Of a DNA stretch of 64,000 nucleotides, positions 34,421 through 43,905 are shown piece after piece. The translations under genes and the position numbers were made by a program. The notes below the pieces were generated by a model. It saw only the letters and a program-made list of their open reading frames with translations, searched no databases and was not told the origin of the DNA. The first letter of the stretch is position 1. Each line of letters begins with the position of its first letter. This stretch comes from Romboutsia lituseburensis DSM 797. GTDB taxonomy: Bacteria > Bacillota > Clostridia > Peptostreptococcales > Peptostreptococcaceae. Location: the NCBI RefSeq assembly GCF_900103615.1, contig NZ_FNGW01000005.1:62001-126000 (forward strand), in the 5' to 3' direction.

Positions 34421-34807
34421 CTATGGGATAATATTTATTATCATTTCTACAATAGATAAGAGTATCGGGAATGACATTGTCATAACTATTATTTTTCCGC
34501 CAAATTCTAATTTAGCTGCTATATTTCCTTCCCCACAATCTTTGCAAAGCTGTATAGCAAATTCCATAAGGTACGCTATCCCAATTAATTTTATTATGAG
34601 AGTTATATACATAGAAGGTATATTAGCTTTTTGAGCTAAATTTTCAATACTTTCTACTATAAAATTCAATTTAAATATTACTGATAATAATATTGTTATT
34701 CCTGTAAGTATTGCTATAAACATCGCCATTTCAGGTCTATCTTTTTTTATTACTAAACAGAGAGTTGTTGATATTATTGCAATCCCTACTAATTGCATTA
34801 CTTCCAA
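34421..34807 (-). CDS. spoIIIAD: Stage III sporulation protein AD
   Basis: Small integral membrane protein (128 residues, about four helices) of the SpoIIIA complex. Recognisable features are the N-terminal VGIAIISTTLCLVIKKDRPEMA, and the late KDCGEGNIAAKLEFGGKIIVM. The start is TTG seven bases after AGGAGG; ATG three codons later is the alternative. It follows spoIIIAC by 15 bases. Confidence 0.92.
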   Translation of the reverse strand: MEVMQLVGIAIISTTLCLVIKKDRPEMAMFIAILTGITILLSVIFKLNFIVESIENLAQKANIPSMYITLIIKLIGIAYLMEFAIQLCKDCGEGNIAAKLEFGGKIIVMTMSFPILLSIVEMIINIIP

Positions 34808-34822
34808 ACTATCTCCTCCTCT

Positions 34823-35020
34823 TTAGTAAAGTTGAAACATTGTTCTTACAGCATTAAATAAATCTCCTATTTCGGTTAACACCATTCCTAAAACAATTAT
34901 CACACCAGCTAGTGTAGTTAAGCTTGCCCAATCTTTTCTATCTGATTTTTCTAAAAGCATATTAAGAATTGATATCAAAAGCCCTATCCCAGCAACTTTT
35001 ATTATTAAAGATATATCCAT
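34823..35020 (-). CDS. spoIIIAC: Stage III sporulation protein AC
   Basis: Two-helix membrane protein of the SpoIIIA complex, 65 residues from the chosen start. The pattern is MDISLIIKVAGIGLLISILN, a short polar loop with SDRKDWASL, and a second helix. I choose the ATG at 35020 because GGGGG lies six bases upstream; the ATG two codons earlier abuts that site. Operon gene between spoIIIAB and spoIIIAD. Confidence 0.93.
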   Translation of the reverse strand: MDISLIIKVAGIGLLISILNMLLEKSDRKDWASLTTLAGVIIVLGMVLTEIGDLFNAVRTMFQLY

Positions 35021-35030
35021 ACTCATCCCC

Positions 35031-35552
35031 CTATATCAAAATAATTCCTATAGCTATTCCTATAACTGTAGATAATTTTCGGTAAACTATACCTTTCTTT
35101 TCTACGTCTTCTTTTGTTTCAGTTGTAATTTTTTTCAAATTTTCAATTGATAAATCTATCATTCTAGCTTGTGAATCTATATCGCTTCTACCTAATGTCA
35201 ATAAAAGCTTTTTTAATTCATCAACCTCCTTTTCTTGCAAATAGGTTTCTTTAAATAGAATTTGCATGTTGTCATTTAAAATTTCGTCTAACATTTTACT
35301 TTGATTATTTTTTAAATCACTCTCCATTGTTTTAAAAAATAAAGATGTACAGTACTCAGTCTTATCTCCTACCCTCTTAAAAATTTCTTCTAGTGTATAC
35401 ATTCCAAAGGATAAATCCATTCTTATTATCTCTAATATTCTTATGAGATCATTTACTTGTTTATGCCTATTTGTATAAGCTTTATAAATGTACTCTCCTA
35501 TTAAATAACTACAAGCAACTAAAATTCCAATTATAATTATTTTAATTTGCAA
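35031..35552 (-). CDS. spoIIIAB: Stage III sporulation protein AB
   Basis: Membrane-associated component of the SpoIIIA complex (173 residues) with a helix at each end and a helical core that resembles type II secretion GspF-like domains. RILEIIRMDLSFGMYTLEEIF and ETKEDVEKKGIVYRKLSTVIG are family segments. The start appears to be TTG, inside the last codons of spoIIIAA (11-base overlap), which points to translational coupling. Confidence 0.9.
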   Translation of the reverse strand: MQIKIIIIGILVACSYLIGEYIYKAYTNRHKQVNDLIRILEIIRMDLSFGMYTLEEIFKRVGDKTEYCTSLFFKTMESDLKNNQSKMLDEILNDNMQILFKETYLQEKEVDELKKLLLTLGRSDIDSQARMIDLSIENLKKITTETKEDVEKKGIVYRKLSTVIGIAIGIILI

Positions 35553-36510
35553 AATACCATCTCTTTTCTTCTAAATCATATATTTTTTCAACGGTTCCTG
35601 GTCCCTTTTTAGCTGATAATATTATTACTTTCTTAAATAAATCTTTATCTAATAAGTTACTTAATTCTTTTCTACTTTTGATATCTTCTATTGAATCGCC
35701 ATGAACAGTTGTAATTAAGTTTACTCCTCCATTTAAAGCTGTATATAAAGCTTTAATTTCATCTATATTTCCAATTTCATCTGTTACTATTAAATTTGGT
35801 GACATAGATCTTAAAAGCATCATTATCCCTAAATCTTTTGGACATGTTTCAATTATATCTGTTCTTATACCAACATCCATCTGAGGCACCCCCAAATAAG
35901 ATCCTGATATTTCATTACGTTCATCTATCAATGCTACTTTTATCCCTTTAAATCCATAGTCTCTATTTCCATTACTTAAGTTCCTTACTATATCTCTTAT
36001 TAAAGTTGTTTTACCACATTGAGGGGGTGATATTATCAAAGTGTTATTAACCTGGTTATCTCCTCTAATAATATGAGACAATATATTGTTAGAGCACCCT
36101 ATAATCTCTCTAGATACCCTTATGTTTAAAGATGATATATGCTTCATATTTTTCACCTGACCATCTTCAACAATTGCTTTTCCAACTAGACCTACTCTAT
36201 GTCCACCCCTAAGCGTTATAAATCCCTTTTTTATATCATCCATAAATGAATGTATAGAGTATTTGCAAATAATTTGAAAGGTTTGCTCTATGTCTTCCTT
36301 GGTCACAATATATGGGTTGTCCATTTTTGTATCTAACTTATTTAGATTCTGATTATAAAAATAATCTCTATTATTTGCATTTAAGATAAGCGGCTTTTGA
36401 GAACGAAGTCTAATTTCTTCAATATTAATATCATTTCTAGAGATATTTTTTATTTTTTCTCTTAAATTAACTGATAATGAGTTAATTATTTCATCACTAA
36501 GTTTATTCAT
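35542..36510 (-). CDS. spoIIIAA: Stage III sporulation protein AA (ATPase)
   Basis: Cytoplasmic secretion-type ATPase that powers the SpoIIIA-SpoIIQ complex. Walker A PPQCGKTTL lies near residue 162, Walker B region LIVTDEIG near 238, and the preceding GFITLRGGHRVGLVGKA is typical. The 322 residues match the family. First gene of the operon; ATG start behind AGGAGGAGG. Two terminator-like hairpins lie upstream, between it and the fatty-acid operon, so the spoIIIA operon must have its own promoter (SigE in Bacillus); I could not place it. Confidence 0.95.
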   Translation of the reverse strand: MNKLSDEIINSLSVNLREKIKNISRNDINIEEIRLRSQKPLILNANNRDYFYNQNLNKLDTKMDNPYIVTKEDIEQTFQIICKYSIHSFMDDIKKGFITLRGGHRVGLVGKAIVEDGQVKNMKHISSLNIRVSREIIGCSNNILSHIIRGDNQVNNTLIISPPQCGKTTLIRDIVRNLSNGNRDYGFKGIKVALIDERNEISGSYLGVPQMDVGIRTDIIETCPKDLGIMMLLRSMSPNLIVTDEIGNIDEIKALYTALNGGVNLITTVHGDSIEDIKSRKELSNLLDKDLFKKVIILSAKKGPGTVEKIYDLEEKRWYFAN

Positions 36511-36570
36511 ACCTTGTCCTCCTCCTTTGTTTATATAAACATTCTATTAATAAAAACTAAAAAATATTAC

Positions 36571-36602
36571 AAAAAAAAGAAGTCAATTGACTTCTTTTTT
36601 TA
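36571..36602. terminator. Palindromic terminator-like hairpin upstream of spoIIIAA
   Basis: AAAAGAAGTCAA and TTGACTTCTTTT are exact reverse complements with no spacer, flanked by A and T runs on the two sides. It could stop transcription in either direction. It is the second such element between fabF and spoIIIAA. Confidence 0.7.
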
Positions 36603-36623
36603 TTTAAACTTATAATTTATATA

Positions 36624-36666
36624 AAAATATCCCCTGGTTAAACTAAAATTAACCAGGGGATATTTT
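36624..36666 (-). terminator. Intrinsic terminator of the fatty-acid synthesis operon
   Basis: An 18-bp perfect stem (AAAATATCCCCTGGTTAA) with a seven-base loop begins a few bases after the fabF stop. The T-rich 3' end follows on the minus strand. Confidence 0.92.
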
Positions 36667-36671
36667 TACAT

Positions 36672-37913
36672 TTATTTATCATACTTTTTTAATACTAAAG
36701 TAGCATTATGTCCACCAAATCCTAACGAGTTAGACATGGCATATCTTATTTCTTTATCTCTACCATTATCTAGTACATAGTCTAAATCTAAATCCTCATC
36801 AACTTCATTTACATTTATTGTCGGAGGCACAAAGCTATCATTTATACTCATTGCACATATAACAGCTTCTACTGCTCCTGCTGCTCCTAACAAATGTCCT
36901 GTCATTGATTTTGTAGATGAAACACATAAATCATATGCTTTTTCTTTAAATACGTTTTTAATAGCTTGTGTTTCCAATCTATCATTATATAAAGTAGATG
37001 TTCCATGAGCATTTATATAATCCACTTCATCTAAAGGAACATTCCCATCTTGAAGTGCCATTTCCATAGAACGAGTAGCTCCTTCTCCACCTTCTGCTGG
37101 AGTAGTCATATGATATGCATCCGCAGTTAGTCCATAACCAACAACTTCTGCATATATTTTAGCATTACGATTTAAAGCATGCTCTAATTCTTCTAGTATA
37201 AGAATTCCTGCACCTTCTCCCATTACAAATCCATCTCTATCTTTATCAAATGGTCTTGATGCAGTCTTAGGGTCATCATTTCTAGTAGACATCGCCTTCA
37301 TATTACAGAATCCAGCAAATGCAAGAGCTGTTACTGGGGCTTCACTACCTCCAGCCACCATTATGTCTGCATCTCCTCTTTGTATTATCTTAAAGGCATC
37401 TCCTATAGAATGAGTTCCCGATGCACAAGCTGTACAAACATTAGTATTTGGACCCTTAGCACCTAACGCTATAGAAACTTGACCAGCAGCCATATTTCCT
37501 ATCATCATAGGCACGAAAAATGGGCTTACTCTTTTATTTCCTTTATCTAATAAAATTTTATGCTGTTCTTCTATTGTTTCAACTCCGCCTATTCCAGATC
37601 CTATTATTACACCCATACGATCTCTATTTACAGAGTCTATATCTATATTTGCATCTTTTACTGCCATTTTAGATGAAACTATTGCATACTGAGTAAATTT
37701 ATCTAATCTTTTTATTTCTTTTTTATTTATATATTCTTCAGGATTAAATTCTTTTAGTTCTCCAGCTACTTGTGTTTGGAAAGTACTTGCATCAAATCTA
37801 GTTACTTTATCTATACCACACACACCAGCTTTAATATTTTTCCAAAATTCTTCTTTTCCATTTCCAACAGGTGTTACACATCCAAGCCCTGTTACTACAA
37901 CTCTCTTTTTCAT
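36672..37913 (-). CDS. fabF: 3-oxoacyl-ACP synthase II
   Basis: Elongating condensing enzyme of type II fatty-acid synthesis (malonyl-ACP plus acyl-ACP). The thiolase-fold signatures are intact: nucleophile Cys in [13 protein letters not shown], the first His in [11 protein letters not shown], the second in [13 protein letters not shown] set the start at the ATG at 37913, seven bases after GGAGGT; a longer frame from 37928 would include the ribosome site. This leaves 413 residues. Last gene of the fap/fab operon, 14 bases after acpP. Confidence 0.96.
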   Translation of the reverse strand: MKKRVVVTGLGCVTPVGNGKEEFWKNIKAGVCGIDKVTRFDASTFQTQVAGELKEFNPEEYINKKEIKRLDKFTQYAIVSSKMAVKDANIDIDSVNRDRMGVIIGSGIGGVETIEEQHKILLDKGNKRVSPFFVPMMIGNMAAGQVSIALGAKGPNTNVCTACASGTHSIGDAFKIIQRGDADIMVAGGSEAPVTALAFAGFCNMKAMSTRNDDPKTASRPFDKDRDGFVMGEGAGILILEELEHALNRNAKIYAEVVGYGLTADAYHMTTPAEGGEGATRSMEMALQDGNVPLDEVDYINAHGTSTLYNDRLETQAIKNVFKEKAYDLCVSSTKSMTGHLLGAAGAVEAVICAMSINDSFVPPTINVNEVDEDLDLDYVLDNGRDKEIRYAMSNSLGFGGHNATLVLKKYDK

Positions 37914-37927
37914 AGAGAATACCTCCA

Positions 37928-38152
37928 CTATTTATTAGCTTCTATAAATCTTACTATATCTCCTATAGATTTAAAGTTTTCTGCTTCAGTATCTGGTATT
38001 TCAACTCCGCATTCATCTTCTAAAGCCATTATTATTTCTACTGCATCTAATGAATCTGCTTCTAAATCTTTCATTAAAGAAGTCTCCATTGTTATTTCTT
38101 TATCCTCTACACTTAATTGATCTCTTACTATTTCTACAACTTTTTCAAACAT
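37928..38152 (-). CDS. acpP: Acyl carrier protein
   Basis: Carries growing acyl chains on a 4'-phosphopantetheine arm attached to the Ser of [17 protein letters not shown] (the DSL motif, near residue 35). It is a 74-residue acidic helical protein, as expected. A 116-base gap separates it from fabG; it contains a 9-bp hairpin (TTATATTTC/GAAATATAA, 38212-38236), which may set the higher level that ACP needs. ATG behind AGGAGG. Confidence 0.97.
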   Translation of the reverse strand: MFEKVVEIVRDQLSVEDKEITMETSLMKDLEADSLDAVEIIMALEDECGVEIPDTEAENFKSIGDIVRFIEANK

Positions 38153-38268
38153 TTCTGTTTCCTCCTAATTATTTTATATTTTTATTATTCTAAATTTTCA
38201 GTCATAATATTTTATATTTCTTACTAGGAAATATAAATCAACTTATTAGTACTTTAACTTGATTAAAT

Positions 38269-39018
38269 TTATTGCATTACCATACCACCATCTACATTTA
38301 TAACTTGGCCTGTAACATAACTTGACATGTCACTTGCTAAAAATGCAACTACATTTGCTACATCTTCAGGTTTACCAAATGTAGTTTTAGGTATGTTATT
38401 TAACATATTTTGTTTAACTTCTTCACTTAAAACTCTTGTCATATCTGTATCTATAAATCCTGGAGCAACTGCATTTATATTTATATTTCTTGAAGCTAGT
38501 TCTCTTGCAGTTGATTTAGTAAATCCTATAACACCAGCTTTTGATGCACAGTAATTTGCTTGACCAGCATTACCTATAACTCCAACTACAGAAGCCATAT
38601 TTATTATTTTTCCATATTTATTTTTCATCATAGGCTTTGTAACAGCTTTTGTACAATTAAATACACCTTTTAGATTTATTTCTATAACTTTATCAAAATC
38701 TTCTTCTTTCATTCTCATTAATAATCCATCTCTAGTTATACCAGCATTATTTACAAGTATATCAACTTTTCCAAATTCCTCTAATGTTTTATTAACCATA
38801 TCATTTACTTCTTCTGATTTTGATACATCACATTTCAGCGTTATGCACTTTACACCTAATGCTTCAATCTCTTCTTTAGTTTTTAAGGCTTCATCCTCTT
38901 TTGATGTATAGTTAATAACTAAGTTAGAACCTAACGATGCTAGCTTCTTAGCTACTTCTTTCCCTATACCTCTAGACCCACCTGTAACTATCGCTACTCT
39001 TGAGTTTAAATCCATCAT
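38269..39018 (-). CDS. fabG: 3-oxoacyl-ACP reductase
   Basis: NADPH-dependent short-chain dehydrogenase that reduces the beta-keto group. The cofactor motif TGGSRGIG is at residues 12-19, NNAG near 89, and the catalytic Ser-Tyr-Lys is shown by MASVVG and YCASK. The 249 residues are standard. The ATG overlaps the stop of fabD (ATGA), so the two are translationally coupled. Confidence 0.96.
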   Translation of the reverse strand: MMDLNSRVAIVTGGSRGIGKEVAKKLASLGSNLVINYTSKEDEALKTKEEIEALGVKCITLKCDVSKSEEVNDMVNKTLEEFGKVDILVNNAGITRDGLLMRMKEEDFDKVIEINLKGVFNCTKAVTKPMMKNKYGKIINMASVVGVIGNAGQANYCASKAGVIGFTKSTARELASRNININAVAPGFIDTDMTRVLSEEVKQNMLNNIPKTTFGKPEDVANVVAFLASDMSSYVTGQVINVDGGMVMQ

Positions 39019-39968
39019 ACTATCTCTCCATTTCTGTAAATTTTAATAAATTCTTCTAATGAATCAGTATCTTCTATATTATAAATATTTACATCCATTT
39101 TTCTGTTTGATGATATTTTTTTAATAAATCCTTTTAATGTCTTTCCTGGTCCTATTTCTATAAAGGTATCATAACCTTCATCTAATAATCTTTCTATTGA
39201 ATCTTCCCACAATACAGAAGAGCTAACCTGTTGTATAAGTAAATCTTTACCTTCATTTTCATAATAACTAGCGTTTACATTTGATACTACTGATATCTTT
39301 GGGGTTCTCAAGTTAACTTTGTCTAGTTCTTTTGATAATTTAATTCCAGCATCTTTTAGCATAGATGAATGAAACGGTCCACTTACATTTAACTTAACAG
39401 CTCTTTTTGCTCCATTTTCTTTTAGCTTTATCATAGCTTCATCTATATGTTTACTTTCTCCTGATATAACTATTTGACCTGGAGAATTATAATTTGCAAC
39501 TTCAACAATCCCACTATCAATACTCTTTATAATATTTTCTACCTTATCTCTATTTAATCCAAGTATAGCAGCCATTGCTCCTTTTCCTTGAGGTACTGTA
39601 TCTTGCATAAATTTCCCTCTTTTTTTAACAAGTGATACTGCATCATTAAATTCTATAGCATCTGCTGCTACTAGTGCACTATATTCACCTAAAGATAATC
39701 CTAAACAAGCATCATACTTTAAATCTAGTGCATCATTTAAAGCTTCAAATAATGCTATACTATGAGTAACTATGGCAGGTTGAGTATTTTCTGTTTTTGA
39801 TAGTTCTTCATCACTACCTTCAAACATTATGTTTTTTAAATCCATATCTAAAGCATCACATGCATTATCTATAATTTTTTTTGCTATTTGATTATTTTCA
39901 TATACATCTTTAGCCATACCTACATATTGTGATCCTTGACCCGGAAATACTAATGCTATTTTTCCCAT
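39015..39968 (-). CDS. fabD: Malonyl-CoA:ACP transacylase
   Basis: Moves malonyl from CoA to ACP. FPGQGSQYVGMAKD lies near the N-terminus, the nucleophile Ser is in GLSLGEYSALVAA (near residue 90), and the catalytic His is in SGPFHSSML. The 317 residues are typical. It lies 15 bases downstream of fabK and overlaps fabG by four bases. Confidence 0.96.
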   Translation of the reverse strand: MGKIALVFPGQGSQYVGMAKDVYENNQIAKKIIDNACDALDMDLKNIMFEGSDEELSKTENTQPAIVTHSIALFEALNDALDLKYDACLGLSLGEYSALVAADAIEFNDAVSLVKKRGKFMQDTVPQGKGAMAAILGLNRDKVENIIKSIDSGIVEVANYNSPGQIVISGESKHIDEAMIKLKENGAKRAVKLNVSGPFHSSMLKDAGIKLSKELDKVNLRTPKISVVSNVNASYYENEGKDLLIQQVSSSVLWEDSIERLLDEGYDTFIEIGPGKTLKGFIKKISSNRKMDVNIYNIEDTDSLEEFIKIYRNGEIV

Positions 39969-39983
39969 TTATTACCTCCTACT

Positions 39984-40913
39984 TTATAACTCAATGTTTG
40001 GCATTATATTTTTAGCTTGTTTAACCATCTCTTCTATAATTTCTTTACATGGCTTTACATCTTTTATTATTGAAGCTATTTGCCCTGCCATAAAAGATCC
40101 ATTTTTAAGGTCGCCTTCTTTTGTTGCTAGCCTTAAAGATCCAATTCCTTTTTTATCTATTTCAACTGGATCTGCACCTTCTTTTTCCATGCTTAATATA
40201 TCTTTAGCTAGTTTATTTTTTAAAGCTCTAACAGGGTGACCAGTGGTTCTTCCTGTAACAATAGCATCTCTATCTTTTGATTTTAATACCATATTTTTAT
40301 AATTTTCATGTACATTGCATTCAGTGCTGCATATAAATCTGGTACCTATTTGAACTCCATTTGCTCCTAATGCAAAAGCTGCTACAATCCCTCTACCATC
40401 AGCTATACCTCCTGCAGCTATTACAGGTATATCTACGTTATCTGCAACTTGTGGAGTAAGAACCATAGTAGTTAATTCGCCTATATGACCACCTGCTTCT
40501 GTACCTTCAACTATAACTGCATCTGCTCCTAGTTTTTCCATTCTCTGTGCTAAAGCAATACTTGGAACTACAGGTATAACTTTTGTGTTAACTTCCTTTA
40601 GCCTATCCATATATTTAGCTGGATTTCCGGCTCCAGTTGTTATTACAGGTATTCTTTCTTCTATTATTAAATCTATTATATCGTCTACGAATGGAGATAA
40701 TAACATTACATTTACACCAAATGGCTTATCTGTAAGAGTTCTACATTTACGTATTTCTTCTTTTATAATTTCTTTCGGTGCATTTCCACCTGCAATTAAC
40801 CCTAATCCACCTGCATTTGATACTGCACTCGCAAGATTGGCATCTGCTACCCATGCCATTCCACCTTGAATTATAGGATATTTTATATTCAATATTTCAC
40901 AAACTTTATTCAT
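39984..40913 (-). CDS. fabK: Enoyl-ACP reductase II (FMN-dependent)
   Basis: Flavoprotein of the nitronate monooxygenase-like fold that reduces enoyl-ACP; it replaces FabI and is insensitive to triclosan. The start CEILNIKYPIIQGGMAWVAD, the FMN phosphate region GGIADGRG and the segment VEGTEAGGHIG are diagnostic. The 309 residues agree with FabK of streptococci and clostridia. It overlaps fabH by eight bases. No fabI is seen in the window. Confidence 0.94.
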   Translation of the reverse strand: MNKVCEILNIKYPIIQGGMAWVADANLASAVSNAGGLGLIAGGNAPKEIIKEEIRKCRTLTDKPFGVNVMLLSPFVDDIIDLIIEERIPVITTGAGNPAKYMDRLKEVNTKVIPVVPSIALAQRMEKLGADAVIVEGTEAGGHIGELTTMVLTPQVADNVDIPVIAAGGIADGRGIVAAFALGANGVQIGTRFICSTECNVHENYKNMVLKSKDRDAIVTGRTTGHPVRALKNKLAKDILSMEKEGADPVEIDKKGIGSLRLATKEGDLKNGSFMAGQIASIIKDVKPCKEIIEEMVKQAKNIMPNIEL

Positions 40914-41910
40914 TGTTACCTCCTTGTATACTCCAATTTATTACTGAAGATCCCCAAGTTAATCCACCACCAAAACCTACTAATACTACATTGTCTCCTT
41001 TGTGTATCTTTCCTTTTCTAAAAGCTTCATCAAGTGCTACTGGGATAGATGCTGCTGACATATTTCCATATTTATCAAGATTTACATAGACTTTATCCAT
41101 GTTTAATTTTAATCTTTTAGCTGAAGCTTCTATTATTCTGATGTTCGCCTGATGTGGGATTAGGTAATCTATAGAGTCTGTGTTTAAATCAGCCATTTCT
41201 AATGCCTTTAATGATGCTTCGCTCATTATTCTAACTGCAAATTTATATACATCATTTCCAGCCATTTTTATAGTGTGTAATCTATTTTCAACAGTCTCTT
41301 TACTAGCTGGAAGTTTAGAACCTCCGGCTGGTATATTTAGAAAGTCTTTACCTTTACCATCTGAACCTAAGTATGTAGATAAAATTCCACCTTCTAAAAC
41401 CTCACCTATTACAACTGCTCCAGCTCCATCTCCAAATAATATAGCAGTAGTTCTATCTTCATAGTCTAAAACCTTAGAAAGAGTTTCAGCGCCTATTACT
41501 AATACTTTTTTATACGTTTTATTCTCAACAAATTGTTTAGCTATAGTCATAGCATATATAAACCCTGAACATGCTACAGATATATCAAATGCTGCTGCAT
41601 TTATTGCACCTATATTTTCTTGTACTAAACATGCTGTTGATGGAAATACCATATCTGGAGTTGCTGTTGCTACAATTATTAAATCTATATCTTGAGGTTT
41701 TAAATTTGCACACTTAATAGCATTCAATGCTGCTTTTGTAGATAAATCAGATGTTGTTTCATCTTTATTGACCATTCTTCTTTCACTTATTCCAGTTCTA
41801 GTTTTTATCCACTCGTCGCTTGTGTCCATTATTTTTTCAAAGTAAAAATTATCTATAACTTGTTCGGGTACAAAACTTCCTACCCCTAATATACCAGCTT
41901 TATTGTTCAT
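40906..41910 (-). CDS. fabH: 3-oxoacyl-ACP synthase III
   Basis: Initiating condensing enzyme that joins acyl-CoA to malonyl-ACP. The catalytic Cys is in DISVACSGFIYAM (near residue 110); His is in LIPHQANIRI and Asn in the late GNMSAAS region. The N-terminal ILGVGSFVPEQVIDN is typical. The 334 residues are slightly longer than E. coli FabH. It lies between plsX and fabK in the FapR operon. Confidence 0.95.
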   Translation of the reverse strand: MNNKAGILGVGSFVPEQVIDNFYFEKIMDTSDEWIKTRTGISERRMVNKDETTSDLSTKAALNAIKCANLKPQDIDLIIVATATPDMVFPSTACLVQENIGAINAAAFDISVACSGFIYAMTIAKQFVENKTYKKVLVIGAETLSKVLDYEDRTTAILFGDGAGAVVIGEVLEGGILSTYLGSDGKGKDFLNIPAGGSKLPASKETVENRLHTIKMAGNDVYKFAVRIMSEASLKALEMADLNTDSIDYLIPHQANIRIIEASAKRLKLNMDKVYVNLDKYGNMSAASIPVALDEAFRKGKIHKGDNVVLVGFGGGLTWGSSVINWSIQGGNNE

Positions 41911-41939
41911 GTATTTTAAACCTCCAAAACGAGTCTTTC

Positions 41940-42953
41940 CTACTCTTTCTCTTCACTACTTTCCATAGTTTTTATAAATTCTTTTATATCTTCTACAACA
42001 TTTCCTTGTGCAAATTTAATACCTTGATTTACAGCATTTTTTATAGCTCTTGAATCAGAACTACCATGAGCTTTTATAACCCCACCATTAACTCCTAAAA
42101 GTGGTGCTCCTCCATATTCAGCATAATCCATAAAGCTTTTTAATTTTTTTAAATCGTCTTTTAAAAGCATTGCACCTATCTTGCCTTTAGTGCTTGATAA
42201 GAAAGTTTCTTTTAATAGACCCATAACTGACATAGCTACACCTTCAGTTGATTTTAATAATATATTTCCAGTAAAGCCATCACATACAATAATATCTGTA
42301 TATGCATTGATAACATCTCTCGCTTCTACATTTCCTATAAAGTTTACATCGATATTTTTTAATTCCTCATAAGATTTTTTTACTAAGTCGTTACCTTTAC
42401 CTTCTTCTATTCCAACATTAGCTAAAGCTATCTTTGGACTATTTAGTCCTAAAACTTTTTTTGCATATATATTACTCATACCAGCAAATTCTACTAGATT
42501 TTTAGGTTTACAATCTGCATTTGCTCCTCCGTCAGCTATAAGCGTCATTCCTTTTTTAGCATTTGGTATTGCAGGACATAAGCAAGGTCTATCTATTCCC
42601 TTTATTCTTCCTACTACGAATAATCCTCCAGCTAACAGTGCGCCTGTGTTTCCTGCTGATATAACAGCATCTGCCTTGCCTTCTTTAACAAGTCTTAATG
42701 CGACTACCATAGATGAATCTTTTTTAGATCTAATAGCTTTTACTGGTTTGTCTTCATTTTCTATAATTTCGGTAGTATGAACTATTTCTAATTTGCTTTT
42801 ATCAAACTCATAATTTGCAAATTCTTTTTCTAATATATCTTTATCTCCTGTGATTATTAAATCAACATTATATTCTTTTATTGCTTTTACTGCGCCCTCT
42901 ACATTAGACTTTGGTGCATTATCTCCACCCATACCATCAATTACTATCTTCAT
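41940..42953 (-). CDS. plsX: Phosphate acyltransferase PlsX
   Basis: Makes acyl-phosphate from acyl-ACP for phospholipid synthesis (PlsX/PlsY route). The start MKIVIDGMGGDNAP is diagnostic, SAGNTGALLAGG lies near 100, and DGFTGNILLKSTEG near 235. The 337 residues are normal. fapR lies 11 bases upstream, the classical fapR-plsX arrangement. The C-terminal end is Glu-rich. Confidence 0.96.
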   Translation of the reverse strand: MKIVIDGMGGDNAPKSNVEGAVKAIKEYNVDLIITGDKDILEKEFANYEFDKSKLEIVHTTEIIENEDKPVKAIRSKKDSSMVVALRLVKEGKADAVISAGNTGALLAGGLFVVGRIKGIDRPCLCPAIPNAKKGMTLIADGGANADCKPKNLVEFAGMSNIYAKKVLGLNSPKIALANVGIEEGKGNDLVKKSYEELKNIDVNFIGNVEARDVINAYTDIIVCDGFTGNILLKSTEGVAMSVMGLLKETFLSSTKGKIGAMLLKDDLKKLKSFMDYAEYGGAPLLGVNGGVIKAHGSSDSRAIKNAVNQGIKFAQGNVVEDIKEFIKTMESSEEKE

Positions 42954-42964
42954 AACTTTTCCTC

Positions 42965-43522
42965 CTAATCTAATTCCTCAAAGATAAATTTCCCTCTAAA
43001 AATTTGTTCTTGTGCTTTATTATTAACTACAACTTTTACATAGTGCTTTTTATCAGCTTTTTTATAAATTTCAGCCTTTGCTATAAGCCTATCTCTTTGT
43101 TCTATTAATTTCAAGCATTTTACATTTGCAAATCTCATAATTACCTTTGGTGCATCTATTATCGCCATAGCTAATGAGTCTGCTAGAGAAAATATATAAG
43201 TATCCTTTAAAGTATTAGTCTTAGAGTAAAGCATATCCTCTGTAATTTCTAACATAGATATTCCTAACTGCCCCACCGATAAGTCAATTATTTCTCCTGT
43301 AATTTCCTTAATTCCTAATGTTTTAACTTTAGAACTTTCTGTTTCTGCTATTGACTTAACTCTTTCTCTTAATTCGGGTATATTTAAACTCATTCTGTCT
43401 AGTCTAATTGTTTGAATGCTTACTTCAAATAAACTAGCTAGTTCTTCATCTGTATAGAAAGGATCAGCCTGTAGCATCTCTACTAATTCTTTTTGTCTTT
43501 GGGCTTTACTTTTCTTTTTCAT
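42965..43522 (-). CDS. fapR: Fatty acid biosynthesis transcriptional regulator FapR
   Basis: Repressor of lipid genes that is released by malonyl-CoA. An N-terminal helix-turn-helix (KELVEMLQADPFYTDEELAS, then VSIQTIRLDRM, residues about 11-43) is followed by the hot-dog ligand domain (about 65-185). The 185 residues match Bacillus FapR. It is the first gene of its own operon, with two matching operators around its promoter, so autoregulation is likely. ATG behind GGAGG. Confidence 0.95.
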   Translation of the reverse strand: MKKKSKAQRQKELVEMLQADPFYTDEELASLFEVSIQTIRLDRMSLNIPELRERVKSIAETESSKVKTLGIKEITGEIIDLSVGQLGISMLEITEDMLYSKTNTLKDTYIFSLADSLAMAIIDAPKVIMRFANVKCLKLIEQRDRLIAKAEIYKKADKKHYVKVVVNNKAQEQIFRGKFIFEELD

Positions 43523-43548
43523 ATTACCTCCAAGTTTTTATAGCTGTA

Positions 43549-43567
43549 ATTAGTACCAGCTACTAAT
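43549..43567. promoter_or_regulatory. FapR operator 1 (over the transcription start of fapR)
   Basis: ATTAGTACCAGCTACTAAT is an imperfect palindrome that matches the known FapR box (TTAGTACC...GGTACTAA type). It lies just downstream of the -10 and covers the expected start point, a position suited to repression. Confidence 0.8.
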
Positions 43568-43570
43568 AGT

Positions 43571-43599
43571 AGTATATAATATCCTAATAAATTTAGCAA
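43571..43599 (-). promoter_or_regulatory. SigA-type promoter of the fapR-fab operon
   Basis: TTGCTA (43594-43599) and TATACT (43571-43576) are separated by 17 bases on the minus strand. Operators flank it on both sides. Confidence 0.75.
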
Positions 43600-43616
43600 C
43601 ACTTTTATGATTATTT

Positions 43617-43635
43617 TTTATTACCAGGTACTAAT
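43617..43635. promoter_or_regulatory. FapR operator 2 (upstream of the -35)
   Basis: TTTATTACCAGGTACTAAT has one perfect FapR half-site (GGTACTAAT) and a second half with two changes. It lies about 18 bases upstream of the -35 box. A lone half-site (ATTTAGTACC) is further upstream at 43752-43761. The rest of the 383-base gap before rpmF shows no gene. Confidence 0.65.
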
Positions 43636-43867
43636 TTTTTTAAATATATTAGTATTGCAACGTTTTCTAAAACTATACTTTAGATTTAACTAAACTTAGC
43701 TTTACCTAATTAATCCCTAAATAATCTACGCTTATATATTTTCAACACTGTATTTAGTACCTTTTTAAATAATACTAACTATAATAGTAACTTAGCATTT
43801 ACTTACGCATATTTTAATAATTTATTATATTTATTTTAATTAACCATTATATTTTATTTTAAACAAA

Positions 43868-43897
43868 AAAAACATGTAGAGTAATCTACATGTTTTT
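43868..43897 (-). terminator. Intrinsic terminator after rpmF
   Basis: AAAAACATGTAGA and TCTACATGTTTTT form a 13-bp stem with a four-base loop; the T-run continues on the minus strand. It lies about nine bases after the rpmF stop. Confidence 0.9.
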
Positions 43898-43905
43898 AGA
43901 AGTTA

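Noticed and set aside
38212-38236. Hairpin between fabG and acpP as a terminator
   Set aside because: The 9-bp AT-rich stem has no T-run after it; it may tune expression but cannot be called a terminator.
43752-43770. Third FapR box
   Set aside because: Only the left half (ATTTAGTACC) fits; the right half does not, so it is listed as a half-site only.
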